The position numbers and the translations under genes are program-made. A stretch of DNA of 64,000 nucleotides from Chrysophaeum taylorii (taxonomy: Eukaryota; Sar; Pelagophyceae; Pelagomonadales; Pelagomonadaceae), in contig JAQMWT010000164.1 of assembly GCA_029834535.1 (NCBI GenBank), positions 33,869-97,868 of the forward strand. The letters run 5' to 3'. The notes under the pieces are model-generated. The model made no database searches, had not been told where the DNA came from, and worked only from the letters and a program-made list of their open reading frames with translations. How positions within the stretch are numbered: the first letter of the stretch is position 1; every line of letters starts with the position of its first letter. Shown in pieces: positions 31,773 to 43,917 of the stretch.

Positions 31773-33218
31773 TCACAACATCTGGGTTTCGCCGTCGCCC
31801 ACGGAAAATTGGAGGAGGAAAGTTGGCGACGGCGGCGAGACGAAGCCCTGGTTGAGGCGGCGGCGGGCGGCCTCCGCGTCGAGGGAGGGCACGAGTTCGT
31901 AGAAGAGGGCCTGGCGCTGCCGCGAAAGTGGTGCTGCAGGTGCTGCGTCGTCGGCGACGGCGAGCTTGGACCAGACGAGGGCCGTCGGGACGAACTGCGA
32001 GCCCCAGATCGCGAGGGTCGCGAGCCAGAGGCCGCACGGACCAGAGACGGCGTAGGCGCGGCCGATCGCGAGTCCCGCCAAGGCGCGCGCGGTGGACTTG
32101 GAGACCTCGAGGATGGACTGGAACAAGCCAATGTTCGGATTATCCGAGACGAGCTTGCTATACATGGCGTTGTTCGAGGGCATCTGGCCGATGAAAGGAG
32201 CGTAGTAGAGCGAAAACAAGACCCAAACGACGGCGAGGGGCGGAGGTCTGGACGAACACCCGACGAGGCCAGCGAAGGCAACCAAAAAGCAGCCGACCCC
32301 CATCTGCGAGGCGACGATCATGCGCCGGTCCGAGGAGAAGAGGCGCCGCTTGGAGAGGCAGAACGCGGTCGCGAGGCCGACGACGCCTCCCGAGGCGAAG
32401 AGGAAAGCGTCTCTGATCGGCGAGGGCCCAAAGGCTGCGGTGGTGACCAAGGGCAAAGTCCAGACCACAACCTGGTTGTTCCAGTTGTTCTGGAACGACA
32501 GCACGTAGGATACCCAGGCCCCCGTGCGCCCGAGCACGCCGACGACGTCCTTCGTCGACGCCGTTCCGGGCGTCGCGCGCCGCTTCGAGCTGGGTTCCCG
32601 GAACACGACCAGGACCACCCCCAAGGCGAGGAGGTTAAACAAGCCCACCAGAATACCGGGGGCGTTGAGGGAGTCGATCCTCACCGAGAAAACTCGGCTT
32701 TTCCGAACGCCCTCGAGACCCAGAACCGCTAACGGAGCGATCGGCGTCGACGCCCGCTGGAGGCCCATAAGTCGAGCGAACAGCTTGGTGCGCTGGGATT
32801 TGGGGATGTGGGACGCCACGAAGCTCAGGGACGCGACGCTCACGGCGCTCCCGAACCCCAGGAGTGCTCGCCCCGCGACGATTCCGACGACCGATCTTCG
32901 CGCGACGTACAGCGCGCTCCCGGTCGCTCCCAGGCCCAGACAAGACCCCATCGCAACACCGTACCTTCCGCTCGAGTCCACCACGCGTCCAACTACCACC
33001 TGCCCGCACACGCGGCACAAAAAGTAAACCGTCTGGGCCGCGCCGTAGAACAGGTGCGCTTGCGTCTCCGACGCCGCCACCGATCGCACGTACAAAAACA
33101 TCGACGGCAGCACCAATGCGTTGTCGAAGCTCGACACGATCTGCACGGCGTACAGTCCCGCGAGACCCCGGAAACCGGGCATCTCCTCCTCCTCCTCCTC
33201 CAACAACGCCTCCTGCAT
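31773..33218 (-). CDS. Major facilitator superfamily transporter (MFSD8/CLN7-like)
   Basis: 481 aa if started at the ATG at 33216-33218 (MQEALLEEEEEE), which gives an acidic cytosolic N-tail followed by helix 1 at GLAGLYAVQIVSSFDNALVL. About 11-12 hydrophobic segments are visible in two halves. The loop between helices 2 and 3 reads GQVVVGRVVDSSGRYG, the MFS signature (G-x3-D-x2-G-R). The arrangement recalls MFSD8/CLN7-type lysosomal transporters, but the substrate cannot be read from sequence. The acidic run is from a CTC/GAG microsatellite. Confidence 0.82.
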   Translation of the reverse strand: MQEALLEEEEEEMPGFRGLAGLYAVQIVSSFDNALVLPSMFLYVRSVAASETQAHLFYGAAQTVYFLCRVCGQVVVGRVVDSSGRYGVAMGSCLGLGATGSALYVARRSVVGIVAGRALLGFGSAVSVASLSFVASHIPKSQRTKLFARLMGLQRASTPIAPLAVLGLEGVRKSRVFSVRIDSLNAPGILVGLFNLLALGVVLVVFREPSSKRRATPGTASTKDVVGVLGRTGAWVSYVLSFQNNWNNQVVVWTLPLVTTAAFGPSPIRDAFLFASGGVVGLATAFCLSKRRLFSSDRRMIVASQMGVGCFLVAFAGLVGCSSRPPPLAVVWVLFSLYYAPFIGQMPSNNAMYSKLVSDNPNIGLFQSILEVSKSTARALAGLAIGRAYAVSGPCGLWLATLAIWGSQFVPTALVWSKLAVADDAAPAAPLSRQRQALFYELVPSLDAEAARRRLNQGFVSPPSPTFLLQFSVGDGETQML

Positions 33219-35325
33219 ATTCTCGCCCTTTTTATTTACAACTGATATTATGTGGTTATGACGAATTAATCTGCCTTGGGCAAAATACCTACCAACAACA
33301 ACAAGAGTCCCTCGGACAAAGGACGACCAGAAATCACGCACTGCAGTTCTCTGGGTCCTAGGCAAGCGAGCGTCCGCCATATCTCCGCACGAACGCCCCC
33401 CGATGATGCTCCAGCGGCTGAAATATGGAGCTGCCCGCTAAAGCGCGACCAATCATCTGACATTTCGGACAGGGCGCCGTATTATATCCTCGCCTACATC
33501 AAAACGAGGCTGTCGAAAGCCGAGATGCTGTTTGTTGCCAAGCCGGGCATTCTTTAGGATGACCCGGCAACCTACGATGGTACCGGCCTCTCCGACTTAT
33601 TATTATTAGACGTCGGTCGTCATATCTTCGTGGTGGCGACGTTCGGGGGCTCGATACTCTCTCGCACCTGTAGTAGTGACTCACTCGGAGGACCTTGACT
33701 CTCGTCTGATGAAGGCGGCTGCGGCTTTCGGTAGTGGGCTCAGATATTGCGATTTTGCTTCGAGAAGAAGAAGAAGAAGAAGAAGAAGAAGAAGAAGAAG
33801 AAGAAGAAGAAGAAGAAGAAGAAGAAGAAGAAGAAGAAGAAGAAGAAACGTCTCTGCTCGAGCTAAGGGAACTGTCTTCGTCACAGTCTCATCCGAGTCA
33901 TCCGCGGTGCGGAATCATGGTGCCTAACCGAGGTTGTCCACAGTCGCCTACGAAGATTTCGCGCACAGTACACACGCGCGATGTGCCGCGACCTGGGAAC
34001 ATCATACCGTAACTTCCTCCATCGCCTTAGCCGAACTATCTCCATCTCTCGCCGACAAAAAAAAAACTCCTCCGCTTGGCTGGCCTTGTTGCGCGCATGC
34101 CCTGGAAAACAGCCTTCCTCGGATTCGAGATGCTCACTTCCTGGTGCGCCTCTGGACAAAGGCACCGCCGGTTCCAGGCCGGGGTTTTTCTCAACAAGGC
34201 ACTCCGCAAATTCCACACACAGATGGAGACCTGGTACTCCCTCGCTGACAACTGGCGCCCTACCTTCCATGCTTCTAGATATTTACGGCGAAGGCAGGCT
34301 CGCTGTCACATGGCGAACTGACTATTAAGACTCCGCCCGAGGAGGAGTATACCTTATAAATTATGGTAAATCTTCTTCCCAGTTCACCTTCCTCGAGTAT
34401 CTCCAGCATCTTGCTGATGGCCTTGCGGCGCGGTGTGGAGCGGGTGCGGATGACCCTTCTTGCACGCATTTCTGCCATAGCCGACGTTGGTTTGTCACAT
34501 TCCAGCGGCGCCGTCTGCTTGATGGGGTTTGCTCCACTTTGCTGACGCAGCTAGGTTTTGCGCGCCTTCGTGCTTATGTGCCTGCTGATGTCCATCCTCT
34601 CTTTTTGTTCTCCCGGACATCTTTTGTCGGCCCGTGCAGGTCATTTCATTCATGACGCGCGCCATGCGGATTAAGTTCCTCATGGCGCAATTAGCCACCC
34701 AACAGCGCTCTGCTGCTGCCTGGGGATTTGATTTGTAGTCCCTGATCACACGTATCGCTGTTGTCGCCGCCCTAGTCACTTCACCATCTTCTGACTACCT
34801 GCCCACATCCCAGTTTGACGACGGCGAGACAGAGTTATGTGACTACTTTGCTGCTCCATCCGCTTGTACTCGCCAGCTTGACACATTTACAGGACTGGTT
34901 GAATTCCCGTCTCTCTGCTTCCCACACTGCTCGTGTGCTTGATCTACGATCACGACATTCGTCTGTCCTCCCCTTCGCACATGGCACGGACGTTGCTTAT
35001 GACTTCGTAGTACGCGGTCGTTTGCCGGCGGCGGCGCTTATTGACTGACATCCTTGTTGCTTGTGTCGTCGATGCTGATGACGTGTGGTTACCTTGTGTT
35101 CTCGCGACATTTGGCCGCCTCGCCCGGACCAAATTTTAGGGGCCTCTCTGGGATTTCTGGCATCATACTGCAACCGTCGTTTATTAGCGTCGTCTCCTCG
35201 TGACTTTCTTCATCACCAAGCCTGCCGCTACTCTCTCTTCTTATTATTTTTGAGCACCCAGCGCATCACTCCTTCTTGCCTTGCCCCTTCTTCCTCTCTT
35301 TGCCTCCGTTCTTCCTTCATCCTTT
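33219..35325. other. Gene-poor stretch before the LTR-bounded element
   Basis: No gene supported over 2.1 kb. Small open frames on both strands (about 33880-34550) show no family resemblance. The region may be decayed mobile DNA. Confidence 0.45.
33764..33846. repeat. (GAA)n microsatellite, about 28 units
   Basis: Uninterrupted GAA trinucleotide run of about 83 bp. Open frames across it encode only homopolymers and are not taken as genes. Confidence 0.97.
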
Positions 35326-35517
35326 AGAGAACAGTAAAAATCACTGTGCCCTTGGTAGAGAATGATGGCAGTGGTAGTGCCACCCTTGTGGGTCCTGTCT
35401 CTAACGACACAAAGAGCGGCACGGTGTTCGACACAGCGATTTGTTGGTGTTTAGGTGTGAGTGTGATATAAACGGGGGCGGGGGGTCCTTACCCTAAATG
35501 GAATTTTCTATCTCTAC
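35326..35517. repeat. Left terminal direct repeat (~192 bp)
   Basis: Shares TGTGCCCTTGGTAGAGAATG, GCGGCACGGTGTTCGACACA and AAATGG-ATTTTCTATCTCT with the right copy, with scattered mismatches and small indels, so the insertion is not recent. It contains GATATAAACGGGG, a TATA-like box on the plus strand. Confidence 0.9.
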
Positions 35518-36096
35518 GCCCTCGCAGATTGAACTTGGTGATGAGCGAAATCTGGAACAAACAAAACAAATGTCTGGCCAGAGACAAATAGACGATGAGT
35601 TGTGAGGAGACGTGGAATGAGAAGTGTGCGAAGTGCATGAGAGGGATAGAGTAGAGCGGAGTAGCAGGTGATTGTGAGTGAGAAAGGAGAAAGAGCGCGA
35701 AGTCGAAAGTGGAGTAGGTTGAGAGGGAAAGCAAAATAAAAAGGATATTGCAAGAAGAGGCGAATGATCAAGGAAAGGAAAAAGCATCGATCGTGAGGAA
35801 GAAGAAACGTGGAGGAAGATGCTAGGAAGGCTAATGGCGAAGTATGGCGAATTCTGTACGAGAGATCAGATCATCATCTTGTTCAGTGACTGATGAAAGA
35901 AGGACGTGATGACAATATCGCGAAGAATAAGCGAGTGTGACAGTGCCATAGTTAAAGTCGAGAGTCGTGTGCATTAAGTCGTGGGTGTTCCGTGACGTAA
36001 GACGACGGTGCGTGCGGGTAGATAAATCCTAAGTGGCTGGGGGATCCTCGTAGTACAGCGGGTGGTCTAACTGATTACAACAGTAGGGATCATGGG

Positions 36097-38300
36097 TCAC
36101 GCAGTGGGGAATTGTGCAGAAGACCAATGATTGATCGACAGGCGAATAGTGAGAGTGGCCGTAGGAATGAGTGGATAATATTGTGACCAAATTTGGGCTA
36201 GTGAACGTGTGACGGTGCGACTGAGCGGAGCGTTATCCCGTGAAGAGATATGACCATTCAACCAAATCGGTTTCGACATGGTAAGATAATCGTCGTAATG
36301 ATAGCGAGTAAGGCGGAGCTGTTCCTGGAAGATGAGGGAACCAGAATTGCCTGTCACATACGCGTCGAAGCTGTCGTCCTGAGTGCAGCGTGGGACAGCT
36401 GAAGCTAAACTATGAGCGTCTAAAATAACATGCGGATAATCATGGTGCGATGATGATATCGGGATAAAGTTGTCTGGGGGTGGCCATAAATATGAAAACT
36501 CTAAATTTGCTGTAGACTTGGAGTTGTGATCTGATGGAAGTCGCCAGTGGCTATCATCGAAAGATGATGGGGCTGGGAGTGAGGTTTGCGAGTGTATCGC
36601 GTATGATGGTGGATACCGGCGTGTGCCCTGTGCTGAAGAGTCAATGCCCTGTGCAGAAGAGTTGGGCAACCGGAGTAAATGCCGGAAGGCGATGGACTGT
36701 TTGAAGATATTGTCCGTGCCAGGGGGAGAGTTGACTTCGAAGGTATGGTCGGAGTCGCATCTTTCGTGTTCTATTCGGCAAAGTAATCCTGAACTGTGAC
36801 AATCGACTGATCCAGTATTCATTTCATGTCCGGAGTCGTTTTCACCAGAATCAAACTTCCCTTGATGTACAAGCGCGAGGGAGCGTGGTGCATCCCTGGT
36901 GAATCGTGCAGTGACTGAAAGATGAGACATTCGACAGAAGGGTGTTGTCGATATGCGAGAGCTGTACAGTATACAACGTGTAGGGAGCGTATGTTTCAAG
37001 AGAGGATTAATCTGTGGACGGGGGATGTCCGAAGAATGAACATGATGTGAGGTAATGTCCATAATGCGAGAACTGTCCGATAAGGAGTCATGCGAGACTG
37101 TGGCTAGCAGCGAGTGTGCGGGAATGAAGAAAGAGATAGGCATGGCAGTTAACTTCCCTTGATTCGTAACACAACTGGGTGGGGCTAGCGGTGTGCGGCA
37201 GTGACATCCGGTAGAATGCTGAGAGCAGAGCGCGTGTCCAACCTGTGGAGATTGGGGGTTATCCTCGCGGGTGCTACGGAAAATGTCGACTGGGTGCGAA
37301 TCGCAATGGCGGCTGTTGGGCTCAGAGTTCTGCAAGATGGAACCTGCATTGTGAACGGAGAGGAGCGAACCGGGTGCGTCATAAGAGCGTAATACGCGAG
37401 TGCAGTCTGAGCTGTGTCCGAAGCAGAATTCTGACAGTAATGTCGACAGATGCGAGATATGATCAGAACTGGGCGAGGATGTCGCGTGAAGTCGTGTTGT
37501 AACCGAACCATAGTGGTGCAGAGCTTCAACGTCAAGCATAGTGCTGGGAGGGACGTTAAAAGAGGTGAGCAAAGGACTCTGCGTGCGGCTATCATTTAGT
37601 GGCGGGCATTTGTTGCGCGAGACTGGCGATAACTGCGACGTGTGGCGTTGGCGTGACAGAACTTCATTTGCATATGGCAGCATGCAGGATAAAATCGAGC
37701 GAGCTGAAACTTGAGAGGTGTGACCTGCAAGAGACTGACGGAAGAGCGTGGGAGGCTCTGAATTGCATTGATGACGGAACTTAGTGTCATCACAAATCGT
37801 CGGGGATTGAGTCGTCGGGAGTCGCGTTGAAGCGGGGAGGAACGACGAGTGCTCATCAGGTCTTGGCGTGTGACAGAGGTCCTTAGAAAGAGGGACTTCG
37901 GTACGTGCCTTGAAGTGAGTTCCGATGTAGCCAGAGTAGCCATAGGAGACATGACTGATACGAATCGAAACAGATCTTGTCGGCGGTGGAAAACGAATGC
38001 GCCCTCGTAATTCGAACTGGGTGAAATCTTCGAATTGCCGGTGAGGCGGAGAGACCGTGGTTGCGGAACGAGCGCAGAGCCGGGCGGCGGTCGGAGGGGG
38101 CGCGTCAGCGGTGGCTGAGACGACAGTGTTCTGCTTATCCTGAACCAAAAGGTGTTCGGGCATCGTACTGTGCGACAAGCGAGCGTGCATCTCAGTTGAC
38201 TGTGAGTGTACCATGGGGATGGCGCAAAGGTGGTAGTCTAAACCGAGGGGGGCGGCGAGCGTGCCGTCGCAGTGCATAGGAGCCAGTGCATAGGAGCCTG
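36097..38300 (-). pseudogene. Long open frame of unknown function in LTR-bounded element
   Basis: About 730 codons without a stop, in DNA of moderate GC, which is unlikely by chance. The translation is rich in Ser, Thr, His, Pro and Arg, with no domain I recognise. At 38272-38298 a 14-bp tandem duplication (GTGCATAGGAGCCA) shifts the frame. Upstream of it a second frame (about 38668-38300) carries on in the same style, so the original ORF was longer. I read it as decayed coding sequence of the element. Confidence 0.45.
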
Positions 38301-38448
38301 TGCGGTGTCTGGGCTGTAATCGGAATATGACGTATGACGTCATACAAGGCGATGGGAGCTGAATCAGACGTGATGGGACTGGCTAGTAGTGCCGGGAGCA
38401 GCATGTCGGGGGTAACGCTCAGAGATGAGGGTGGAACGCAGTCCACGT

Positions 38449-39390
38449 CTATCTTGGTTGCCGTGTGTGGCGGTAATATGAGCGTAAACATCTGACATGA
38501 AGTAAATGCTTGTGTCCCAAACGAGAATGCGGGTATAGTCGCATGGGAAGGTTGCATATTGTCTCTGCTGCAGTCAAAAGCTCTGGAGGAAACCAATGGA
38601 GAAACCATGAGCACATGGGTGGCGTCTGGTGGCCAAAGTTTCTGTGGGATTGGCTGAGGTGACTCCAAAGTAGGATTCCTTCTTTTTTTGGGTATGACTC
38701 AAGCGTTGCGATGAGTTCGTGCTCGAGATCATAGTCGTCCAATAGATGACATGAGGTGATCGCGAATGAGCGATGCGTCGACCTGGTGTCAGGGGAGACC
38801 GAGGTGGTGCAGTGACCTGGCTGGCTGAGGTAGCCGTGCTGGTAAGATTCCAGCGGGTGCGCATAACTCTGGTGAATGCTGACATTGGCTTGTGCCTGAT
38901 CTGCAGTCGTGCAGGGAGGCGAGATCGTCTGTGCTTTTGCGGATTGCAGCGACAGGGGCGAGTCAGGTGCCTGGGAGGCTGGAAGGCGGCCTTTGTCTTC
39001 CAGAGGCGAAGGGAGCAAGCAAAGCTGTAGCTTCATCTCGTCGTGATCAGATAGGCGCAATGAGCTGGTGCGCGTGATCGTGGTGCGCTTACCTGTATCT
39101 TCATGATGTACCTGTGTGTCCAGCGATGGTGCTTCTGTGAGCGGGACATATCTGAAGGACTGATCCATCGGATGGGGTGCATCAGCTATGAATGAGACAG
39201 GAGCCAGTAGCAGTGCAAGGTCGGGTGACAGAACGTGTGCGTGGTCGAGCAATTGAGCGTTGGACCTGGGCATCGTCTGCATAGTCTGGAACCGTGCTGT
39301 GCAGTTGGTTTGTATTGTCTCGTCTGCTACATCAATGGGCTGATTGGTGTAGTTGGCTTTTGTGGTCTTGTTTTTCGACTTGTCATCCAA
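38449..39390 (-). pseudogene. Open frame of unknown function in LTR-bounded element
   Basis: 313 codons of similar Ser/Thr/Leu-rich composition. It includes the coding half of the 306-bp internal duplication (FRYVPLTEAPSLDTQVHHED occurs here and again near 40.2 kb). It starts with DKSKNKT, a heptapeptide also found near 41.25 kb, which hints at a repeated building block. Frame breaks on both sides show decay. Confidence 0.4.
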
Positions 39391-40505
39391 TAGGGACTGC
39401 GAGATAGTAGTCGTTGCTATGTGCGAGACTAGAAGTTGCTATTGAGCAGCTGTGGAGAGCTGAGTGCTTTCTTGTCTGGCAGTTTCTGTGGCTGTGGATT
39501 TCCAGAGACATGGTTGCGTAGCGTCAGACGTCTTGGCATTGGGGATTGCCATAAAGTGACTCGTAAGTTCAAAGTCGGACGTCGGAGAATGCATCGAAGG
39601 ACCTGTGAGATCACCAATTGAAATACGCCCTCGTAAGGCGTGCGCGACGTTGTGCGGGCGCGATCGACTTATGTTGGTGATCGGAAGGTCGTGAGACACG
39701 TGGCGGCGCGGAGCGTCGGTGGAAATGACGAGTCTCTTGGTGTTAAAGGCGGTGACGCGGAGAGCATCGACAAGCGTGTCATGCTCCAAGAGCAAAAGCG
39801 CGTGAAGCAGGTGGTCCGAAGTCAGTGCCAAAAGGGGTGTGGTTCGCGGCTGACCTGTCTGCAAGGTAGTGCAGATGGGCGCGTGAGTTGAGATCCCATG
39901 GTAGAGAGTATCCGGCCTGGAATGCTTGGGGTCTAGTGCGGGAAATTCGAAAAGGGGGATCGCCGAAGGAGAGTGTGATTTCGCTTGGGTCATAGTACGT
40001 GAGTGCAGTAGGACCAAGGGCGATGGAAGGGTCAGTCATGCTGGGTGCATCCTCAATGGCGGAGATGCGGGGACCAGAGCAGTGAGTGCCGTAGTGACCA
40101 GGCGACCTTTGCCTTCCAGAGGCGAAGGGAGCAAGCAGAGCTGTAGCTTGGTCTCGTCGTGATCAGATAGGCGCAATGAGCTGGTGCGCGTGATCGTGGT
40201 GTGCTTACCTGTATCTTCATGATGTACCTGTGTGTCGAGCGATGGTGCTTCTGTGAGCGGGACATACCTGAAGGACTGATCCATCGGATGGGGTGCATCA
40301 GCTATGAATGAGACAGGAGCCAGTAACAGTGCAAGGTCGGGTGACAGAGCGTGTGCGTGGTCGAGCAATTGAGCGTTGGACTTGGGCATCGTCTGCATAG
40401 TCTGGAACCGTGTGTGGCGTGCAGAAGAGTGCTGTCCATATGGGGACATAAAGGACCGCAGTGGTCGCAATAGAAGCGTGCATAGTTTGCAGCTGATCGG
40501 GCCGT

Positions 40506-43166
40506 TCAGAACTCTCGAAATCTTTTTCTGTTACTGCAGCCATGGGGAAGGCCTTCCACAAGCTTGGTCGCGGTGAGACATAAGGAAGGGTCGACAGCCG
40601 AAAGGAGTGCGTCCTCTGACTGAGAGTTGGGGAGCGGGTGATCATGTGCTGCGACTGATGCTCGTGCGAAGACATCCATCGAATCGTGAAATGGTGATCG
40701 CAGATGGTTCCGTGCAATCTGCTGAGCAGTGTCATCCAGTGCATCCGGCACAGAAGGTGGATGGTGAGTGCAGCAGCGAGCGCCGGTGAGCGGCAGTGCG
40801 CGCCTGTCGTTGGGGAGAGAAGGCAGCGAGGTGGATCCAGCTTCGAAGTGATCGGGAGCGGCTGATCGAGAGATATCGATCAAGGCGGGAGTGCCTGGCG
40901 AATCTGAGCTGATACCTGCAGGTGCGGTGAGTTTCTGCGAGTATGGTGACCGTGGAACCGTTGACGGCGTGTCTTGTCCTAGTGGATACGGCACTGCGGG
41001 GGGATTGGTGATGGTGCTTGGATCAGGCGGCTGATCTGGAATGGTCGGGGAGACCATCTTCGAGGCTAGTGAAGTCGGTCTTGCTTCTTCGCTGTATGCA
41101 TCATACCAGGGGGCTGAATCCGAGGGGATGTTGTCAGTAGCCTGCGGCTCTTGTGCCTGGGGCATTGAATACGGTGGAGCCATGGGTCCTTGAGTGTGGT
41201 TGCCATAGTCGATGTAGGCGTAATACTCGGGAACATCTCGAAGTGTCTTGTTCTTTGACTTGTCGAAAGTGGGAACGAGGTGGCTTGGTGTTCCTTCGAC
41301 AAGACTGCTTCCTGGGCCGTTGTGCCCTAAGAGAGAGGAAGTCTTGATGCATGCTGTGGCAGCTTGAGGGTCGTAGATAGAGCTGTCTGTTGATGATTCC
41401 GAAGTCGTGGGATCTTGATGTTGGTGGTCTTGTTTCTTGGTGTGACTTTGCACGTGAAGAACGTCGCCGGTGGTAGGGGTACGGTCGCCGGTGTTAGAGA
41501 GCGGGGATGTGGTCGAGTTGGAACGAACCAGGTGGCTGGGAAGGCGAGCGGGTGCAAAGGGGTTCGGGGGGTGCCAGATAGGCGAAGAGTGATTTGGCAG
41601 AGGAGGAGGGGCCAGAGATGGCGGGGGTGTTGAGAACAGATAGGCGGAGCGGGTGGTGAACCAGGAGAACCAGGTCCGGGGCATCCGTGGAGGTGGTGAT
41701 GATACTCGGGTTGAATTGGGAGAGAGGCATCGGAGGTTTGTTCGGAAGGGGGTGAAGGTAGGTGGTGAATTGGGAAAGGAGGTGTGAGCTGCGATGCAGC
41801 ATCTTGGGTGGGGTGGGTGGCATCCAAGGAGGTAAGAATGGTGTGGAGGACGGCGTTGGTTTCAGAGTGGGAGTTGCGGATGTCAGCGTGGGCAGTTTCG
41901 AGTACCTTGAACTGGGTGTGGGTGAGATGGAGTTCCGCGTGGGCGAAGACCAATTCGTCAGCTCGGATGGCGAGCTGGGCAGTGGCGAAGGCTAGGGTGG
42001 CGTCGGTTATGGTGAGTTTGGAGGCTGTGGAGGACAAAGCGTCGTCCTTGAGAGTGAGCGTGGCCTTGGTTGCGGCCAAGTCAGCGGTTTGGGAGCGGAA
42101 TGCAGCCTGAGTGGTGGCCAACTCGCGTTGGAGCGCAGACGGAGGTGCATTGGAACTTTGAGAAAGAAGGTGGAGTGTTGCTTGGGTGGAGATGGGGAAA
42201 TGGTCGTAGCCGTGGAGTGCGTAATCACGCGGGTGGAGATGGTAGTAGTGGAAGTGCCGGGGCCGTCGTGGCCGTAGGTGGCATGGTCTTGTGGGTAGGG
42301 ATGAAAGTCTTGCGGAGAGTGACTTGCGGAAGATGATGGATATCGGACAGGAGGGTCCGATGGTGGGGCGGCAGGAGCTTTAGTCGCGGTGGGGGCTTGG
42401 TCAGGGATGACGGTGCCGGGGCCGTCATGGCCGTAGGTGGCATGATCGTCAGGAAGGGAATGAGTGTTGCGGCGAAGGGGTTGACGAGGATGGTGGGGAT
42501 CTTGTATAGATGGTGAAGAGGGAGTCGCCGAGAGTGGGGAGTTAGGCTCCAGTGAAGGAGGTGGAGGCTCCGGTGGAGTTGGTGGAGTGAAGGGAGTAAT
42601 GTTTAGTGGTGGTGGTGGTGGAGTGTTCAACATCGCTGGTGCGATATTCGATTCGAACAAGGTGGAGTGTCCTCGTGAATGTGGGGTGTGCCAGGTTGTG
42701 GAGTAACCTTGGCGATGCCTGGGTCCGGAGGGAAGGCAGTGGGGTCTGAGACTTTGCCGTGGGGTGTTTGACATCCGGTGGGGTGGACGGCAGGAGGTGG
42801 GTTCTGTTCATGTTCGAGAACGTTTTGAACAGCAGGAGGGGGGGTGACCATCGAGATGATCGGGTCTTGGGTCGCGACTTCGTGAGAAGTTTTCTTGAGG
42901 GGGGCTGCCGTAAGAACAGCTGGTGGAGAAGCTTGTTCAAGTTGCTCGTCTTGATCGAGTTGCTCGTCTTGAGCTGCGATGCTCGCGGTGGCAGCGATTT
43001 TTGCGGCGAGCGCAGCATTGTAGGCAGCGCTCTTGGCTCTGAGATGAGCGTTAGCAGCTGTGAGCTGTTGTTGCAAATCAGCGTTGAGGATTTGCCAGAG
43101 AGCTCGTCGTGTAGCGAATTGCGTCGCTACTTCCAGACTCGGGACTTGTGGGTCGTGAGTCGCCAT
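40506..43166 (-). pseudogene. Gag-like coiled-coil and Pro-rich coding region, frame-broken
   Basis: The first ORF (43166-42627) has an ATG in good context (AACATGG) shortly after the right repeat. It encodes an Ala/Gln/Glu-rich coiled coil. The coding style then moves to a Pro-rich frame (about 42774-42150) with two copies of DHATYGHDGPGT. It moves next to a second coiled coil with LATTQAAFRSQTADLAATKA (about 42160-41850), then to a Pro/Ser-rich frame ending at 40506. Placement after the putative 5' repeat and the coiled-coil make-up suggest a Gag-type structural protein. No zinc knuckle is seen. Confidence 0.45.
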
Positions 43167-43399
43167 GTTGTCGGAGTTGCGTTTTGCGCGCTGTTGTTGC
43201 CTTTCACACTTTTTCACACTTGTTCACCAGTAGCAAGCGATGAGACTTGACTACGGTCTTTGTAACTTCAGGAACTTCAGGAGATTGCTCTTACCTGGAA
43301 ATCCTGGGTCTTTGTCCGAGACGTCGATCGAGATCGATGTCTTTCGGAGGACGTTTCTCTGACGTTTCTCTACCAGTACCCGAGACTGGGTCCAAACCT

Positions 43400-43593
43400 A
43401 GAGAAGAGTAAAAACCTCTGTGCCCTTGGTAGAGAATGATGGCAGTGGTAGTGCCACCCTTGTTGGTCCTGTCTCTAACGACACACAGAGCGGCACGGTG
43501 TTCGACACAGCGATTTGTTGGTGTTTTTAGGTGTGTGATGATATAAAGGGGGGTTGGGGTCCTAACCCTAAATGGTATTTTCTATCTCTCTAC
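43400..43593. repeat. Right terminal direct repeat (~194 bp)
   Basis: Counterpart of 35326-35517, starting AGAGAAGAGTAAAAACC and ending TATCTCTCTAC. It contains GATATAAAGGGG. From 43594 to 43917 there is no gene, only an ACCCTG/ACCCGA run near 43877-43911. Confidence 0.9.
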
Positions 43594-43917
43594 CCGCATG
43601 TCCTTTTTTTTGTAGTCGTTCTTGCTGCTTCTTTCTTTCCCCCTTGCGCTCGTCGTCCATTCTAATAACGCCTCGAGCCTGGTGGGAGTTGCAAAGCATA
43701 CCATAATAATAATTAATTATTATGGTTTGTACCTCGAAGAGCCAGAACGTAAGCCGATGCCGGCGGTAGACTGTAGAAATCATCATTGATAATGCCAACA
43801 AGGGGCGCGCAGCTGAACAAAGTCGTGATGCACAATAACAACAGATCCCGGGCAGAAAGAGAGTTGCACGGGGGGACCCTGACCCTGACCCTGACCCGAA
43901 CCCGAACCCACCCGCTT

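Larger units (their letters stand above)
35326..43593 (-). mobile_element. LTR-bounded retrotransposon-like element without visible polymerase
   Basis: Two direct repeats of about 193 bp enclose 7.9 kb. Long stop-free stretches lie on the minus strand: a coiled-coil ORF next to the right repeat, then Pro/Ser/Thr-rich open frames covering almost all of 43.2-36.1 kb in shifting frames. I found no reverse transcriptase, integrase or protease motif. Best described as a large retrotransposon derivative. The minus orientation is inferred from ORFs; a TATA-like GATATAAA inside both repeats reads on the plus strand, which leaves orientation open. An internal 306-bp duplication lies at 38991-39296 and 40107-40412. 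Confidence 0.6.

Noticed and set aside
33676-34012. Open frames of poly-Arg, poly-Glu or poly-Leu
   Set aside because: They are translations of the GAA microsatellite.
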